From contig NZ_FOAA01000005.1 of assembly GCF_900109495.1 (NCBI RefSeq), positions 124,001 to 188,000 on the forward strand: DNA of 64,000 bases, in the 5' to 3' direction. The position numbers and the translations under genes are program-made. Under the pieces are notes generated by a model that saw only the letters and a program-made list of their open reading frames with translations, was not told the origin of the DNA and searched no databases. Shown piece after piece: positions 8,715 to 18,084 of this stretch. The first letter of the stretch is position 1. The number at the start of each line of letters is the position of its first letter. This DNA comes from Ectothiorhodospira marina. Lineage in GTDB: Bacteria; Pseudomonadota; Gammaproteobacteria; Ectothiorhodospirales; Ectothiorhodospiraceae.

Positions 8715-9074
8715 TTATTCCAGCAATTCCGTGTCTTCATGACTGTAGGCCGGTGTGCAGGCACAGAGGATGCGCATGGGAACGTTCCCGGTATTGCGCA
8801 CCCTGTGCGCCGTGCCGGGCGGGATGCGCACGGTATCGCCCGTCGTGACTGGAAACTCTTCCGAGCCCATCTGCATCATGCCCCCGCCCTGGGTGAAGTG
8901 ATAGATCTCCTCGGTGACGGGGTGGCGGTGCAGCGTCGTGCAGGCGCCTACATGCACCAGGGCTTCAGCCAGGCTCTGTGCCCCATCACCGTGCAGCCGA
9001 GGGTGCATGAGTTCGCGGATTTCCGACCCATCCTTGGTGTCGTAGGCGGCGATGTCCTGATATCGGGTTTTCAT
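8715..9074 (-). CDS. Small single-domain cupin
   Basis: 119 residues from the ATG at 9074, with GCAGGAGGC upstream. It has the two cupin motifs: TTLHRHPVTEEIYHFTQGGG (motif 1, with His, His and Glu metal ligands) and IPPGTAHRVRNTGNVPMRILC (motif 2, with the third His). It probably binds a metal. The substrate cannot be read from the sequence; similar proteins are called mannose-6-phosphate isomerase-like or simply cupin. It converges on ycgL. Confidence 0.85.
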   Translation of the reverse strand: MKTRYQDIAAYDTKDGSEIRELMHPRLHGDGAQSLAEALVHVGACTTLHRHPVTEEIYHFTQGGGMMQMGSEEFPVTTGDTVRIPPGTAHRVRNTGNVPMRILCACTPAYSHEDTELLE

Positions 9075-9205
9075 TGGGTGCCTCCTGCGCCCGGAGGCGC
9101 TAATGGTGATTTCCATGATGCCATGACGCACATATCCCCGTCCGGCAATGGGGAGTATAATCTCCAGCCCTGCAATGACCGCACCCCCGGAAGGCCGAAC
9201 GTTTC

Positions 9206-11023
9206 ATGACCGACAAGCTTCGCAATATCGCCATCATCGCCCACGTGGACCACGGCAAGACCACCCTCGTGGACAAATTGCTGCAGCAGTCGGGTACCCT
9301 CGATGCGCGCGCCCAGGTGGTGGAACGCATGATGGACTCCAACGCCCTGGAAAAGGAGCGTGGGATCACCATCCTCGCCAAGAATACCGCCCTGGACTGG
9401 CAGGGCTACCGTATCAACGTGGTGGACACCCCCGGACACGCCGACTTTGGCGGAGAGGTGGAGCGCGTGCTCTCCATGGTGGACTCGGTGCTGCTGCTGG
9501 TGGATGCCGTGGACGGTCCCATGCCCCAGACCCGCTTCGTGACCGCCAAGGCCTTTGCCATGGGCTTCAAGCCCATCGTCGTGATCAATAAGGTGGATCG
9601 CCCCGGCGCACGGCCCCATTGGGTGGTGGACCAGATCTTCGACCTGTTCGATCGTCTCGGTGCCGATGAGGAACAGCTGGATTTCCCGGTGGTGTACTGC
9701 TCGGCCCTGAAAGGCTTTGCCGGCATGGAGCACGATGTCACCGAAGGCGACATGACGCCCCTGTTCCAGACCATCGTCGACAAGGTGCCGCCGCCGTCCG
9801 TGGATCCGGATGGCCCGTTCCAGTTGCAGGTGTCGTCCCTGGACTACAACTCCTACCAGGGCCTGATCGGCATCGGCCGCATCAAGCGGGGGCGCATCAA
9901 GACCAACACCCCGGTCAAGGTCATGGACCGTGAAAGCAACGTCCGCAATGGCCGGGTGCTGCAGATCCTGGGTTTCAAGGGGCTGGAGCGGGTGGAAGTG
10001 CCCGAAGCCAGTGCCGGGGACATCATCTCCTTCACCGGCATGGATGAGCTCTATATCTCCGATACGCTGTGTGATCCCTCTGCCGTTGAACCCCTCAAGG
10101 CGCTGATCGTGGACGAACCCACGGTGAACATGACCTTTCAGGTGAACACCTCCCCGTTTGCCGGTCGTGATGGCAAGTACGTGACCTCCCGTAACATCCG
10201 CGACCGGCTGCAGGAAGAGCTGAAGCATAACGTGGCCCTGCGGGTGGAAGAGACGGATGACCCGGACAAGTTCCGTGTGTCCGGGCGGGGTGAACTGCAT
10301 CTGTCCATCCTCATCGAGAACATGCGTCGCGAAGGCTACGAGCTGGGCGTGTCACGCCCCGAGGTCATCGTGCGTGAGAAGGATGGGGAGAAGGAAGAGC
10401 CCTATGAAATGGTCACGGTGGACGTGGAGGAGCAGCATCAGGGTGCCATCATGGAGAAGCTGGGCAGTCGTCGTGGCGAGCTGCTGGACATGATCCCGGA
10501 TGGCAAGGGTCGGGTACGCCTGGATTACCGGGTGCCTTCCCGGGGCCTGATCGGCTTTCAGACGGAGTTTCTCACCGCGACCTCCGGCACCGGCATCCTG
10601 CATCACGTGTTCGACAGCTACGGCCCCTTCCGTCCCGGCGCCGTGGCGCCGCGCAACAATGGGGTGCTGATTGCCAACGGCGCCGGCAAGGCCCTGGGCT
10701 TTGCCCTGTTCAACCTGCAGGATCGCGGCCGCATGTTCATTGGCCCCGGTGAGGAGGTGTACGAGGGCATGGTCATCGGCATCCACAGTCGGGACAACGA
10801 CCTGGTGGTGAACCCGCTCAAGGCCAAGCAGCTCACCAACATCCGTGCAGCGGGTTCTGACGAGAACATCATCCTCACCCCGCCCTTGCGCCTGTCGCTG
10901 GAGCAGGCGCTGGAGTTCATCGAAGATGATGAACTGGTGGAGGTCACCCCCAGCTCCATCCGTTTGCGCAAGAAGCTGCTGCTGGAGCATGAACGCAAGC
11001 GCGCCGCACGCTCGGCAGGCTGA
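9206..11023 (+). CDS. typA: Ribosome-associated translational GTPase TypA/BipA
   Basis: 605 residues, the full length for the family. The N-terminal G domain shows [16 protein letters not shown] (G1), RGITI (G2), DTPGHADF (G3) and NKVD (G4). EF-G-like domains II, III and V follow, then the BipA-specific C-terminal domain (RSVGP-like [24 protein letters not shown]). TypA binds the 70S ribosome or 50S precursor and supports ribosome assembly and stress or low-temperature growth. The gene is monocistronic; a hairpin repeat just after the stop may terminate it. Confidence 0.97.
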   Translation: MTDKLRNIAIIAHVDHGKTTLVDKLLQQSGTLDARAQVVERMMDSNALEKERGITILAKNTALDWQGYRINVVDTPGHADFGGEVERVLSMVDSVLLLVDAVDGPMPQTRFVTAKAFAMGFKPIVVINKVDRPGARPHWVVDQIFDLFDRLGADEEQLDFPVVYCSALKGFAGMEHDVTEGDMTPLFQTIVDKVPPPSVDPDGPFQLQVSSLDYNSYQGLIGIGRIKRGRIKTNTPVKVMDRESNVRNGRVLQILGFKGLERVEVPEASAGDIISFTGMDELYISDTLCDPSAVEPLKALIVDEPTVNMTFQVNTSPFAGRDGKYVTSRNIRDRLQEELKHNVALRVEETDDPDKFRVSGRGELHLSILIENMRREGYELGVSRPEVIVREKDGEKEEPYEMVTVDVEEQHQGAIMEKLGSRRGELLDMIPDGKGRVRLDYRVPSRGLIGFQTEFLTATSGTGILHHVFDSYGPFRPGAVAPRNNGVLIANGAGKALGFALFNLQDRGRMFIGPGEEVYEGMVIGIHSRDNDLVVNPLKAKQLTNIRAAGSDENIILTPPLRLSLEQALEFIEDDELVEVTPSSIRLRKKLLLEHERKRAARSAG

Positions 11024-11034
11024 ATTAAGGAAAG

Positions 11035-11073
11035 CCCCTCTCCCGCTGGCGGGAGAGGGGTTGGGGTGAGGGT
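11035..11073. repeat. CCCTCTCCC/GGGAGAGGGG hairpin element between typA and metF
   Basis: The element has a perfect hairpin (CCCCTCTCCCGC-TG-GCGGGAGAGGGG) followed by the conserved tail TTGGGGTGAGGG. The same family occurs at about ten other places in the window. Between two convergent genes it could act as a bidirectional terminator, though it lacks a U-tract. Confidence 0.9.
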
Positions 11074-11089
11074 CGGGTGGCCCTGAACC

Positions 11090-11953
11090 TTACTTCGGTT
11101 CCGGCTTCAGCCCCAGGTTCTTCCAGATGGCCTTGATCGGGCCGGACTGGTTCATCGTGTAAAAGTGCAGGCCGGGGGCCCCGGCTTCCAGCAACTGGGC
11201 GCACATATCGGTGATCACCTCTTCCCCAAAGGCCTTGATGGCAGCGGAATCCTCGCCAAAGGCCTCCAGGCGCTTGCGAATCCAGCGAGGAATCTCGGCG
11301 CCGCAGGCGTCCGAGAAGCGGGCCAGCTGCTTGTAGTTGGTGATGGGCATGATGCCCGGCACAATGGGGATATTGATGTCCAATTTCTCGCAATCTTCCA
11401 CAAAGCGGAAATACGCCTCTGCCGAGTAGAAATACTGGGTAATGGCCGAGTCTGCGCCGGCATCCACCTTGCGCTTGAAGTTCTGCATATCCTTCAGGGC
11501 GTTGGGTGCCTGAGGATGGAACTCCGGGTAGGCCGCCACTTCCAGGGTGAAGTGATCGCCCGTCTCCTTGCGAATGAACTCCACCAGCTCATTGGCGTAG
11601 CGGAACTCGCCCGGGTCACGCATGCCCGAGGGCAGGTCGCCGCGCAGGGCGACGATGTGGCGCAGGCCGTTGTCCTTGTAGAGTTGCAGGATGCCTCGCA
11701 TCTGCTCGGCAGTGGAGTCGATGCAGGACAGATGCGGCGCGGCATCCACGCCGGAGTTCTTGTGGATGTCCAGCACCGTTTCCAGGGTGCGGGCCTGGGT
11801 GGAGCCGCCGGCACCGTAGGTCACGGAGAAAAAGCGGGGTTCCAGTTGGGCCAGGTCGGTCCAGGTGTCCTTCAGTTTCTTCGCGCCTTCGTCGTTCTTG
11901 GGCGGGAAGAACTCGAAACTGAACGTGCGTTCGTGCTGTTTCTGGGTCTTCAT
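11090..11953 (-). CDS. metF: 5,10-methylenetetrahydrofolate reductase
   Basis: 287 residues from the ATG at 11953, preceded by GAGGA. It is an FAD-dependent TIM barrel that makes 5-methyl-THF for methionine synthesis. Diagnostic segments are FSFEFFPPKNDEG near the N-terminus, FSVTYGAGGST, HLSCID, ALRGDLP, and DAGADSAITQYFYSAEAYFRFVEDC with the flavin-site region. It lies downstream of ahcY on the same strand, so both methyl-cycle genes are read in one direction. The 369-bp gap between them contains hairpins, so co-transcription is uncertain. Confidence 0.97.
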   Translation of the reverse strand: MKTQKQHERTFSFEFFPPKNDEGAKKLKDTWTDLAQLEPRFFSVTYGAGGSTQARTLETVLDIHKNSGVDAAPHLSCIDSTAEQMRGILQLYKDNGLRHIVALRGDLPSGMRDPGEFRYANELVEFIRKETGDHFTLEVAAYPEFHPQAPNALKDMQNFKRKVDAGADSAITQYFYSAEAYFRFVEDCEKLDINIPIVPGIMPITNYKQLARFSDACGAEIPRWIRKRLEAFGEDSAAIKAFGEEVITDMCAQLLEAGAPGLHFYTMNQSGPIKAIWKNLGLKPEPK

Positions 11954-12322
11954 GTCAGGTCCTCGCAAGTTGTGCGGGCAGGCATTCGATCGCGGGTCAA
12001 CGGGTCACGTCGGTAGGGATGGGCAGGATTCCCCGTGGCCTGAGTCGGCAGGGCCATGTCAGGAGGTGTTGTCATCCTGTTCGGGTCTTTGCCATCCAGT
12101 GCCGGCGTCGATGCGTCAGTCATGCCGGATGAATGCGATCAAGGGAAGGAAATCTGAAAGGGGCAGGGCAGGGCAGGGGTGCGGGGCACACTGTAGACGC
12201 CGCTGACACGGGAAGGCCCCGGAATCCGGGGCCACCCAAGTGGCAGCGCCCCGAAGGGCGCTGCCTGGCTCGCGTGCCGCGCCAGGGGTGCACGAAGGCG
12301 CCCCAAGCCCACGGCGCCGCGA
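11954..12322. other. Gap between metF and ahcY with GC-rich hairpins
   Basis: No gene is seen. Two stable stem-loops, GGCCCCGGAA-TCCGGGGCC (about 12214-12233) and GGCAGCGCCCCGAAGGGCGCTGCC-type (about 12242-12265), lie 60-110 bp beyond the ahcY stop. They could reduce read-through from ahcY into metF. Confidence 0.5.
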
Positions 12323-13738
12323 TCAGTACCGGTAGTGTTCCGGCTTGTACGGACCTTCCACCGGCAGACCCAGGTACTGGGCCTGGTCGTCGGTCAGCTT
12401 GGTCAGCTTGGCGCCGATCTTGCCCAGGTGCAGGGAAGCCACCTTCTCGTCCAGGTGCTTGGGCAGCACGTACACGTCGTTCTTGTACTTGTCGCCATGC
12501 ACCCACAGCTCGATCTGGGCCAGGGTCTGGTTGGTGAAGGAGTTGGACATCACGAAGCTCGGGTGGCCCGTGCCGCAGCCCAGGTTCACCAGGCGGCCTT
12601 CAGCCAGCAGGATGATGCGGTTGCCCTTCGGGAAGATGATGTGGTCCACCTGGGGCTTGATGTTGTCCCACTCGTACTTGCGCAGGCCAGCCACGTCAAT
12701 CTCGGAGTCGAAGTGACCGATGTTGCAGACGATGGACTGATCCTTCATGCGGGACATGTGATCGGCGGTGATCACGTCCTTGTTGCCGGTGGCGGTGACG
12801 AAGATGTCGGCCTTGTCACAGGCGTCTTCCATGGTCACCACGCGGTAACCTTCCATTGCAGCCTGCAGGGCGCAGATCGGGTCGATTTCGGTGATCCACA
12901 CTTCGGCGGACAGGGCGCGCAGGGACTGGGCAGCGCCCTTGCCCACGTCACCGTAACCGCAGACCACGGCGGTCTTGCCGGCAATCATCACGTCGGTGGC
13001 ACGCTTGATGGCGTCCACGGTGGACTCACGGCAGCCATACAGGTTGTCGAACTTGGACTTGGTGACCGAGTCGTTCACGTTGATGGCCGGGAACGGCAGG
13101 GAGCCTTCCTTCGCCATCTGATACAGGCGATGCACGCCCGTGGTGGTCTCCTCAGTCACGCCCTGGATGTTCTTCAGAACCTTGGAGTACCAGCCCGGCT
13201 GGCTCTTGACGCGTTCCTTGATCTGGGCGAACAGCACGCGTTCTTCATCATTGGTGGGGTTGTCCACCAAGGACAGATCCTTCTCGGCGCGGGCGCCCAG
13301 GTGGATCAGCAGGGTGGCGTCACCGCCATCGTCCAGGATCATGTTGGGGGTGCCGCCATCGGACCATTCAAAGATCTTGTGGCAGTATTCCCAGTACTCT
13401 TCCAGGGTTTCGCCCTTGTAGGCGAACACGGGGGTGCCACCGGCAGCGATGGCCGCAGCAGCGTGGTCCTGGGTGGAGAAGATGTTGCAGGAAGCCCAGC
13501 GCACATCTGCGCCGAGGGCCTTCAGGGTTTCGATCAGCACGGCCGTCTGAATGGTCATGTGCAGGCTGCCGGCGATGCGGGCGCCCTTCAGCGGCTGGTC
13601 CTTGGCGTATTCTTCACGGGTGGCCATCAGACCGGGCATTTCGGTCTCGGCGATGGCGATTTCCTTGCGGCCAAAGTCGGCCTGGTTGATATCGGCTACG
13701 GCGTAATCGTGGTTCTGACTATCAACGACTGCGTTCAT
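12323..13738 (-). CDS. ahcY: S-adenosylhomocysteine hydrolase
   Basis: 471 residues from the ATG at 13738, preceded by TAAGGAG. The enzyme splits SAH to adenosine and homocysteine using tightly bound NAD. The family segments are present: [15 protein letters not shown], the NAD Rossmann region [17 protein letters not shown], the substrate-site segment [30 protein letters not shown], and the C-terminal LDEKVA...[24 protein letters not shown] with the NAD-contacting Lys-x-x-x-Tyr end. The long leader carries an SAH riboswitch, which in this family turns expression on when SAH accumulates. Confidence 0.98.
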   Translation of the reverse strand: MNAVVDSQNHDYAVADINQADFGRKEIAIAETEMPGLMATREEYAKDQPLKGARIAGSLHMTIQTAVLIETLKALGADVRWASCNIFSTQDHAAAAIAAGGTPVFAYKGETLEEYWEYCHKIFEWSDGGTPNMILDDGGDATLLIHLGARAEKDLSLVDNPTNDEERVLFAQIKERVKSQPGWYSKVLKNIQGVTEETTTGVHRLYQMAKEGSLPFPAINVNDSVTKSKFDNLYGCRESTVDAIKRATDVMIAGKTAVVCGYGDVGKGAAQSLRALSAEVWITEIDPICALQAAMEGYRVVTMEDACDKADIFVTATGNKDVITADHMSRMKDQSIVCNIGHFDSEIDVAGLRKYEWDNIKPQVDHIIFPKGNRIILLAEGRLVNLGCGTGHPSFVMSNSFTNQTLAQIELWVHGDKYKNDVYVLPKHLDEKVASLHLGKIGAKLTKLTDDQAQYLGLPVEGPYKPEHYRY

Positions 13739-13823
13739 GAACACACTCCTTAAATCTTTTGGGCGAGTGCGAAGCGGTCGGAGCACAGCGAAACAGTTCA
13801 GCTCGCCGACCACTTTCGCGGGT

Positions 13824-13896
13824 ACAGCGAGCGCCGTTTTAGGAGGTGTCTGAGCCTGGCGGATTCGATGACCCGTTGCAGCGCTCCTCAGACAGA
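13824..13896 (-). ncRNA. SAH riboswitch
   Basis: Read on the minus strand, the ahcY leader contains GTCTGAGGAGCGCTGCAACG, then a short variable loop, then CCAGGCTCAGAC, then GGCGCTC. This matches the SAH-riboswitch layout: P1 is formed by GTCTGAG/CTCAGAC, the conserved GAGGAGCGCTGC strand enters P2, and the downstream GCGCTC can form the pseudoknot. It sits between the promoter near 13905 and the ahcY start, exactly where this class regulates SAH hydrolase genes in proteobacteria. Confidence 0.88.
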
Positions 13897-13903
13897 GCCG
13901 CAA

Positions 13904-13933
13904 AGTATAGCGCATTCAGTCAGGAATTTCACA
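13904..13933 (-). promoter_or_regulatory. Probable sigma-70 promoter of ahcY
   Basis: On the minus strand a TATACT -10 box (13909-13904) lies just upstream of the riboswitch. The -35 region, 17 bp earlier, is weak (GTGAAA/TGAAAT). Confidence 0.5.
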
Positions 13934-13942
13934 CCGGGGTCG

Positions 13943-13980
13943 TTTCGTGCCCGATCGCCGCCGGGCAATCGGGCACGAAA
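13943..13980. terminator. Strong hairpin between ahcY leader and flavoprotein gene
   Basis: TTTCGTGCCCGAT (13943-13955) is repeated in inverted form as ATCGGGCACGAAA (13968-13980), a perfect 13-bp stem with a 12-nt loop. It lies 30 bp after the stop of the minus-strand flavoprotein gene. In that direction the stem ends in a run of A and not U, so it may be a non-canonical terminator. Confidence 0.5.
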
Positions 13981-14009
13981 GATCCTGTCATCCCAATGAA
14001 AAACTCCTG

Positions 14010-15428
14010 TTATGCCTCGCGGAGAAATCCCTTGGGCAGGTCGTCCTTTTCCGGTAGCTGGGAGACGATTTCCTGCAGGGCGTCGGGAAGTATTTCTTCC
14101 ACCACGGGATGATAAAATGGCATGGCCAGCAGATCCTGCGCGGTTTCTCCACGCTGGATGGCCCAGGCCAGTAAATGCGCCAGGTGTTCACCGTGTGTGG
14201 CCATCAGTGAAGCCCCCCTGAGACGACCGGTTTTCGCATCCGCATGGAGACGAATCAGATTGCTCTGTGCGCCCAGGATCACAGACCGGCCATTGCCGCT
14301 GCCATCGGCTGTGCCCGTGAGGGTTTCATCCGGGTCGAGATCCTCCAATCGCGCGCCGACCACGGCAATGTCCGGATGAGTGAAGGCGATGCTCAACGGC
14401 GTTCGGCGACGAAAACGGGTGATGCCCCGCACGGCGTTGAAGCCGGCGATGGTGCCCTCGTCTGCGGCCTCATGTTGCAGGGGGCGTTGGCCGTTCACGT
14501 CCCCAGCGATGAATACCGGCAGATCCTGAACCTGCTGGGTGGCCGGGTCGAATTGCAGTTGGCCTTTATCGTTTAATTCAAATCCGGCATCGGCCAGATT
14601 GAGCGTGTCGGTATTGGGGCGACGGCCCAGGGATGCCAGGATCATGTCCACTTTTTCCCGGCCCTGGGACGTCTTCATCACGATACCGTCGTCTTCCTTG
14701 CTGAGTTCGGCGCTCTCTCCCAGCCACAGGGGGAACTCGGCACTGAATTGCTCAACCACCTGCTGCCCCAGTTCGGGATCGCTGATGCCCGCTGGGAATC
14801 TGGCAATGTCGGCGCCGATCACGCGCACGCCCAGGCGTGACAGGGCCAGTCCCATTTCCAGGCCGATGGCGCCAAGCCCCAGCACGCCCACTGAATCGGG
14901 CAGATGTTTCAGGTCGAACAGGGTGTCGGTGGTCACCACCCGATCCCCCAGGGGGGCGAGCCAGTCGGGCATGATGGGGCGCGAGCCATTGGCGATCACC
15001 ACGGCCTGTGCCCGTACCACCTGCTGCTTGCCGTCCGGCAGGGCCACTTCGAGCACGGTTGGTTCCAGGAAGCGGGCCGGGCCCTCCAGCAGGTCATCCC
15101 CCATGGCCTTGCGGGCGTTTGCCTCCGTTTTGCCGGCGAATCGGTCACGCATCGTACTGACCCGGTCCCAGACGGCATCCCGGTCCAGCGATAATTGCTC
15201 TATGCCGTGTGCGCCATACGCGGCCATTTCTTCTCGTTGGTCCCACAGATGGGCGGCATGCAGGGCCACTTTCGAGGGCATGCAGCCCACTCGCGCGCAG
15301 GTGGTGCCCAGTGGGCCCGGGTCAATGATCGTCACCGACTTGCCGGCCTTGCGAGCCTGTTTCATGGCGAACAGGCCGGCGGTACCGGCGCCGATGATGG
15401 CTACGTCTGTCTGGATGTCCTGGGGCAT
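14010..15428 (-). CDS. Dihydrolipoamide dehydrogenase-like FAD/NAD(P) disulfide oxidoreductase
   Basis: 472 residues from the ATG at 15428, with GAGGAGGC upstream. It has the FAD Rossmann motif VAIIGAGTAGLFAMKQA, the redox disulfide TTCARVGCMPSK (Cys-x4-Cys), the NAD motif VGVLGLGAIGLEMGLAL, the second FAD segment PVFIAGDVNG, and a C-terminal dimerisation domain ending PFYHPVVEEILPDAL with the His-Glu active-site pair. No 2-oxoacid dehydrogenase genes are adjacent, so it may be a stand-alone member (lipoamide, mercuric-reductase-like or other disulfide substrate) and not the E3 of a complex. Confidence 0.9.
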   Translation of the reverse strand: MPQDIQTDVAIIGAGTAGLFAMKQARKAGKSVTIIDPGPLGTTCARVGCMPSKVALHAAHLWDQREEMAAYGAHGIEQLSLDRDAVWDRVSTMRDRFAGKTEANARKAMGDDLLEGPARFLEPTVLEVALPDGKQQVVRAQAVVIANGSRPIMPDWLAPLGDRVVTTDTLFDLKHLPDSVGVLGLGAIGLEMGLALSRLGVRVIGADIARFPAGISDPELGQQVVEQFSAEFPLWLGESAELSKEDDGIVMKTSQGREKVDMILASLGRRPNTDTLNLADAGFELNDKGQLQFDPATQQVQDLPVFIAGDVNGQRPLQHEAADEGTIAGFNAVRGITRFRRRTPLSIAFTHPDIAVVGARLEDLDPDETLTGTADGSGNGRSVILGAQSNLIRLHADAKTGRLRGASLMATHGEHLAHLLAWAIQRGETAQDLLAMPFYHPVVEEILPDALQEIVSQLPEKDDLPKGFLREA

Positions 15429-15771
15429 GGATGCCTCCTCGATGCTGTGTCTGCCATTCAAAATAAGCGTTTGCTGATATTCATGCAATATGGTGCGTCG
15501 TGATGTGTGATCGTGCGTGGAAGGGTGGGTTCGGTCCACTTGCATGATCTGGGGAAAATCACATTCACAAATCTCGAGATCCGCGCAAACCGGGAATGAC
15601 AAAAAATATGAAAGTGTTTTCACTCTATGCCATAATTCGCCGGGCACCGGAGTCCTGCCTGGAGTGATGAAAGCGCCAGACATGGATCACCGAGGAAAAG
15701 AAAAGGCGCCCGGGCTCCATGGTCCGGGCGTTTGCGTTGAATAAGCATTCAATACGGTTTTGGAGAGAAGA
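15429..15771. other. Divergent intergenic region with possible leader ORF
   Basis: The stretch separates the flavoprotein gene (minus) from the coiled-coil gene (plus). An AT-rich block near 15600-15645 is a likely promoter region. A 25-codon ORF at 15667-15744 (MKAPDMDHRGKEK...) starts 4 nt after GGAG and ends 27 nt before the next gene. It spans a GC stem-loop (15707-15713 with 15724-15730) followed by TTT. This could be a leader peptide or chance. Confidence 0.35.
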
Positions 15772-16206
15772 ATGACCGAACAGATGAAGAGCCCCCATGA
15801 GATGTCTTCGGAAGAACTCTTTGCGCTGGCCCGTCGGCGTGAAGAACAGGAGGCTGCCGAAAAGGAAGAGGCCCGTCGTCAGGAACGCGAGGCCCTGCGT
15901 GAGAAGCGCCGTGAATTGGTGAAGCAGCATCGCAAGGAGCTGGCGGCGCTGGATCGTGAAATCAGAAAACTGGGGGGGCGCGTAACCGGCCGTGGCAGCA
16001 GCGCGGGTCGTGGCGGTTCCCAGGCAGGCCCCAGTCAGGTGTTGTGTCAGATCGTCTCCGATCAGGGCGAGATGACCATCAGTGAGATCCGTGCTCAGGC
16101 AGAACAGGCCGGCCTGGACGTCAAGAACATCAGCCAGACCCTGGGTTACCTGAAGCGTCAGGGCAAATTGGACTCACCGCGTCGCGGCGTTTATCGGGCC
16201 GCCTGA
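15772..16206 (+). CDS. Coiled-coil protein with winged-helix-like C-terminus
   Basis: 144 residues from the ATG at 15772, preceded by GGAGAGAAG. Residues about 12-70 are a highly charged coiled coil (RRREEQEAAEKEEARRQERE...). A Gly/Ser/Arg linker follows. The last 55 residues (SQVLCQIVSDQGEMTISEIR...VKNISQTLGYLKRQGKL...RRGVYRA) look like a winged helix: a helix-turn-helix with a basic recognition helix and a short wing. The arrangement suggests an oligomerising nucleoid or DNA-binding protein, but I cannot assign a named family. The long leader may be regulated. Confidence 0.7.
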   Translation: MTEQMKSPHEMSSEELFALARRREEQEAAEKEEARRQEREALREKRRELVKQHRKELAALDREIRKLGGRVTGRGSSAGRGGSQAGPSQVLCQIVSDQGEMTISEIRAQAEQAGLDVKNISQTLGYLKRQGKLDSPRRGVYRAA

Positions 16207-16360
16207 GCAATCGATGGGTGAAGCCGTGAGGCCGGCCATGGGACGGCCCACGGTGCTTGACTTCGGGTGCAGCATTCGCATTCCAGATGAGATAGAATGC
16301 GCGCCCACGAATGGCCGCACCCATCAAATTGACATGCACATGCGTTAGCAGGAGTGATAT

Positions 16361-17101
16361 GTGAACCAAGCAGAAGCAGAATTACAGCTGAAAGTCTGGA
16401 AGGAACTTGCCGTCAGCAAGCAAGTACTGATGAAGGGCGCGACAGACGCCCTGGGTCTGGACCCGGATTGCAGTGCCGACGAACTCAAGGTCGCCCTGGA
16501 TGTCGCCATCCAGAAGGGCAACGAAGCCGACCGCAAGATCAAGCAGACCAATGAGCAGGCCAAGGAAGCCATTGACGCCATGGAAAAGAAGGTGAAGGCC
16601 AGTGAAAAGGCCCAGAAGCAGGCGGAAGCCGCCCGCGCCGAGGCCCAGGCCAAGCTGGAAAGCGGGGAACAGGACATGGCCGCCGAGCGCGTGGCCCACA
16701 CCAAGGAAATGAAGGCCATCAAGGCCTCTCTGGTGGAAAAGGAAAAGGCCCTCAAGGCGATCAACAAGTCGCTGGCCGATACCCCCGAAAACGTCGTCAA
16801 GAAGCTCAAGCAACTCAAGAAGCAGAAGAACGAAGAGTCGGATGCCCGCAAGCAGGTGGAGGCTCAGCTCAACGCGCTGCGAAAGGACAAGCGAGAGGTC
16901 GACGAAAAACTCGCTCAGTTCCAGGCAGCCCTGGAAGGCAGTGCCAAACTCGCCGAACAGTATCGCGAGTTGCGTAAGGTGTCTGAATCCTTGATCGATC
17001 AGGTGAAGGCCAGTGGTGAAGAGGCGCCTGAATTGCCCGAGATGGACGAGCAGGTGCTGGAAGCCGTTGAACAGGCCGCCGAAGCCGCCCAGTCTTCCTG
17101 A
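16361..17101 (+). CDS. Coiled-coil protein of unknown function
   Basis: 246 residues from a GTG at 16361, with AGGAGTG 7 nt upstream. The N-terminal 50 residues (LQLKVWKELAVSKQVLMKGATDALGLDPDC) are compact. Residues about 55-220 are one long Lys/Glu/Ala-rich coiled coil, and the tail is acidic. There is no signal peptide or membrane segment, so it is probably cytoplasmic. It follows the preceding coiled-coil gene by 155 bp on the same strand. I do not recognise a named family. Confidence 0.75.
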   Translation: MNQAEAELQLKVWKELAVSKQVLMKGATDALGLDPDCSADELKVALDVAIQKGNEADRKIKQTNEQAKEAIDAMEKKVKASEKAQKQAEAARAEAQAKLESGEQDMAAERVAHTKEMKAIKASLVEKEKALKAINKSLADTPENVVKKLKQLKKQKNEESDARKQVEAQLNALRKDKREVDEKLAQFQAALEGSAKLAEQYRELRKVSESLIDQVKASGEEAPELPEMDEQVLEAVEQAAEAAQSS

Positions 17102-17282
17102 TCCGGTGCGCGGCAAGTCCCGTTCTTCCAGGCGGGGAAGGATAGCGCGCGGCGCGAGCCTCCCGAGGGGATTCGCGTAGCGCCGCTACCTGGTTGTGTT
17201 CTTGTCACCCACGGCAGGGCGGGCCGAGAATCGTGCCTGTCCGGCTCCTTTCCCCCGTCTTCCTGGTCAGGCTGCGTCTTTC

Positions 17283-17296
17283 TTGATCCGGCTCAA
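17283..17296. promoter_or_regulatory. Candidate FNR/Anr box
   Basis: TTGATCCGGCTCAA matches the FNR/CRP-type consensus TTGAT-N4-ATCAA at 9 of 10 defined positions. It lies about 105 bp before the TorD-like gene, a position that suits activation of a gene serving anaerobic respiration. There is no independent support. Confidence 0.35.
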
Positions 17297-17399
17297 GGTC
17301 TGCGGGGTTTTCGATTTTCCTTCCATGAACCCCGATCGCATAGTCGTGGCCTGGGTGGCCTGGGGCCTCTCCCCAACCGACAACACCGCAGGTTGATTG

Positions 17400-17972
17400 A
17401 TGCCTGACGGCCTTGCAGGGCCGCCGTATGGAAATCGACTGATGGAAAACGACTTGCCCGGCGATGAACTGGATGTGGACGAGCTCTGCATATTGAGTGG
17501 ACTGCTCTCGCCGCCCACTCAGGAGACCGTTGACGCACTGGAGGAGATGGCCAAGGGCTGGACCTGGCTGTCACCGGCGGTCATGGAGATTCGCCACCTG
17601 GGGCTCTCGGGTTTGCGCCGTGAGTATGATCGCCTGCTGGTCATGGATGACTGCCCGGCCCGGGAGTCGGCCTGGAGTGCTCAGGTGCTGGCTGGCGGGG
17701 GGACGAATCTGGAGCGCTTGTATCGTCAGGCGGGGATCGCCCTGCAGGGCCGTGAGCCTGACTCCCTGTCCATGGAACTGATCTACGCGGCCTGGTATCT
17801 GGAGCAGGATTTGTCCAACGCCCCGGCTGGCTGGCGTGTGATCTGGCATCACCTCTCGGGCTGGGTGCCCCCCTTCGCCCGTTGTCTGCAGTCCGAGGCC
17901 CGGGTGGAGCTCTACCGCGCCCTGGGGGCGCGCTTGGAGATGCTGTTCAGCGAGCGAAACACCCGGCATTGA
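17400..17972 (+). CDS. TorD/DmsD-family molybdoenzyme chaperone
   Basis: 190 residues from the ATG at 17400; a second ATG at 17442 with a weak GGAAA site is equally possible. The all-helical sequence has the family's central helix (SLSMELIYAAWYLEQD) and the late signature HLSGWVPPFARCLQSEA followed by VELYRALGARLEMLF, as in TorD/NarJ-like proteins. These bind the Tat signal and apo-form of molybdopterin oxidoreductases and hold them until cofactor insertion. No oxidoreductase gene is adjacent, so the client lies outside the window. The candidate FNR box upstream agrees with an anaerobic role. Confidence 0.7.
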   Translation: MPDGLAGPPYGNRLMENDLPGDELDVDELCILSGLLSPPTQETVDALEEMAKGWTWLSPAVMEIRHLGLSGLRREYDRLLVMDDCPARESAWSAQVLAGGGTNLERLYRQAGIALQGREPDSLSMELIYAAWYLEQDLSNAPAGWRVIWHHLSGWVPPFARCLQSEARVELYRALGARLEMLFSERNTRH

Positions 17973-17987
17973 GGAGGCTCGTCACCA

Positions 17988-18025
17988 CCCTCACCCCAGC
18001 CCCTCTCCCGCCAGCGGGAGAGGGG
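17988..18025. repeat. CCCTCTCCC/GGGAGAGGGG hairpin element
   Basis: A full copy in the orientation opposite to the one at 11035 (tail CCCTCACCCC, stem CCCCTCTCCCGC/GCGGGAGAGGGG). It lies between the convergent TorD-like and bioD genes. Confidence 0.9.
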
Positions 18026-18084
18026 TCATGGACCCAGCGCGCCCGAGGGGGCGTTGCAGACCCTCACGCCAATGTTGATGGGGG

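Noticed and set aside
9071-10300. Long minus-strand frame of 409 codons
   Set aside because: It is antisense to typA, rich in His/Gly/Val as shadow frames of GC-rich genes are, and lacks a ribosome site or family motif. The same reasoning removes 12335-13753 (+), 28633-30432 (-), 48193-49605 (-), 4757-5854 (+) and similar frames.
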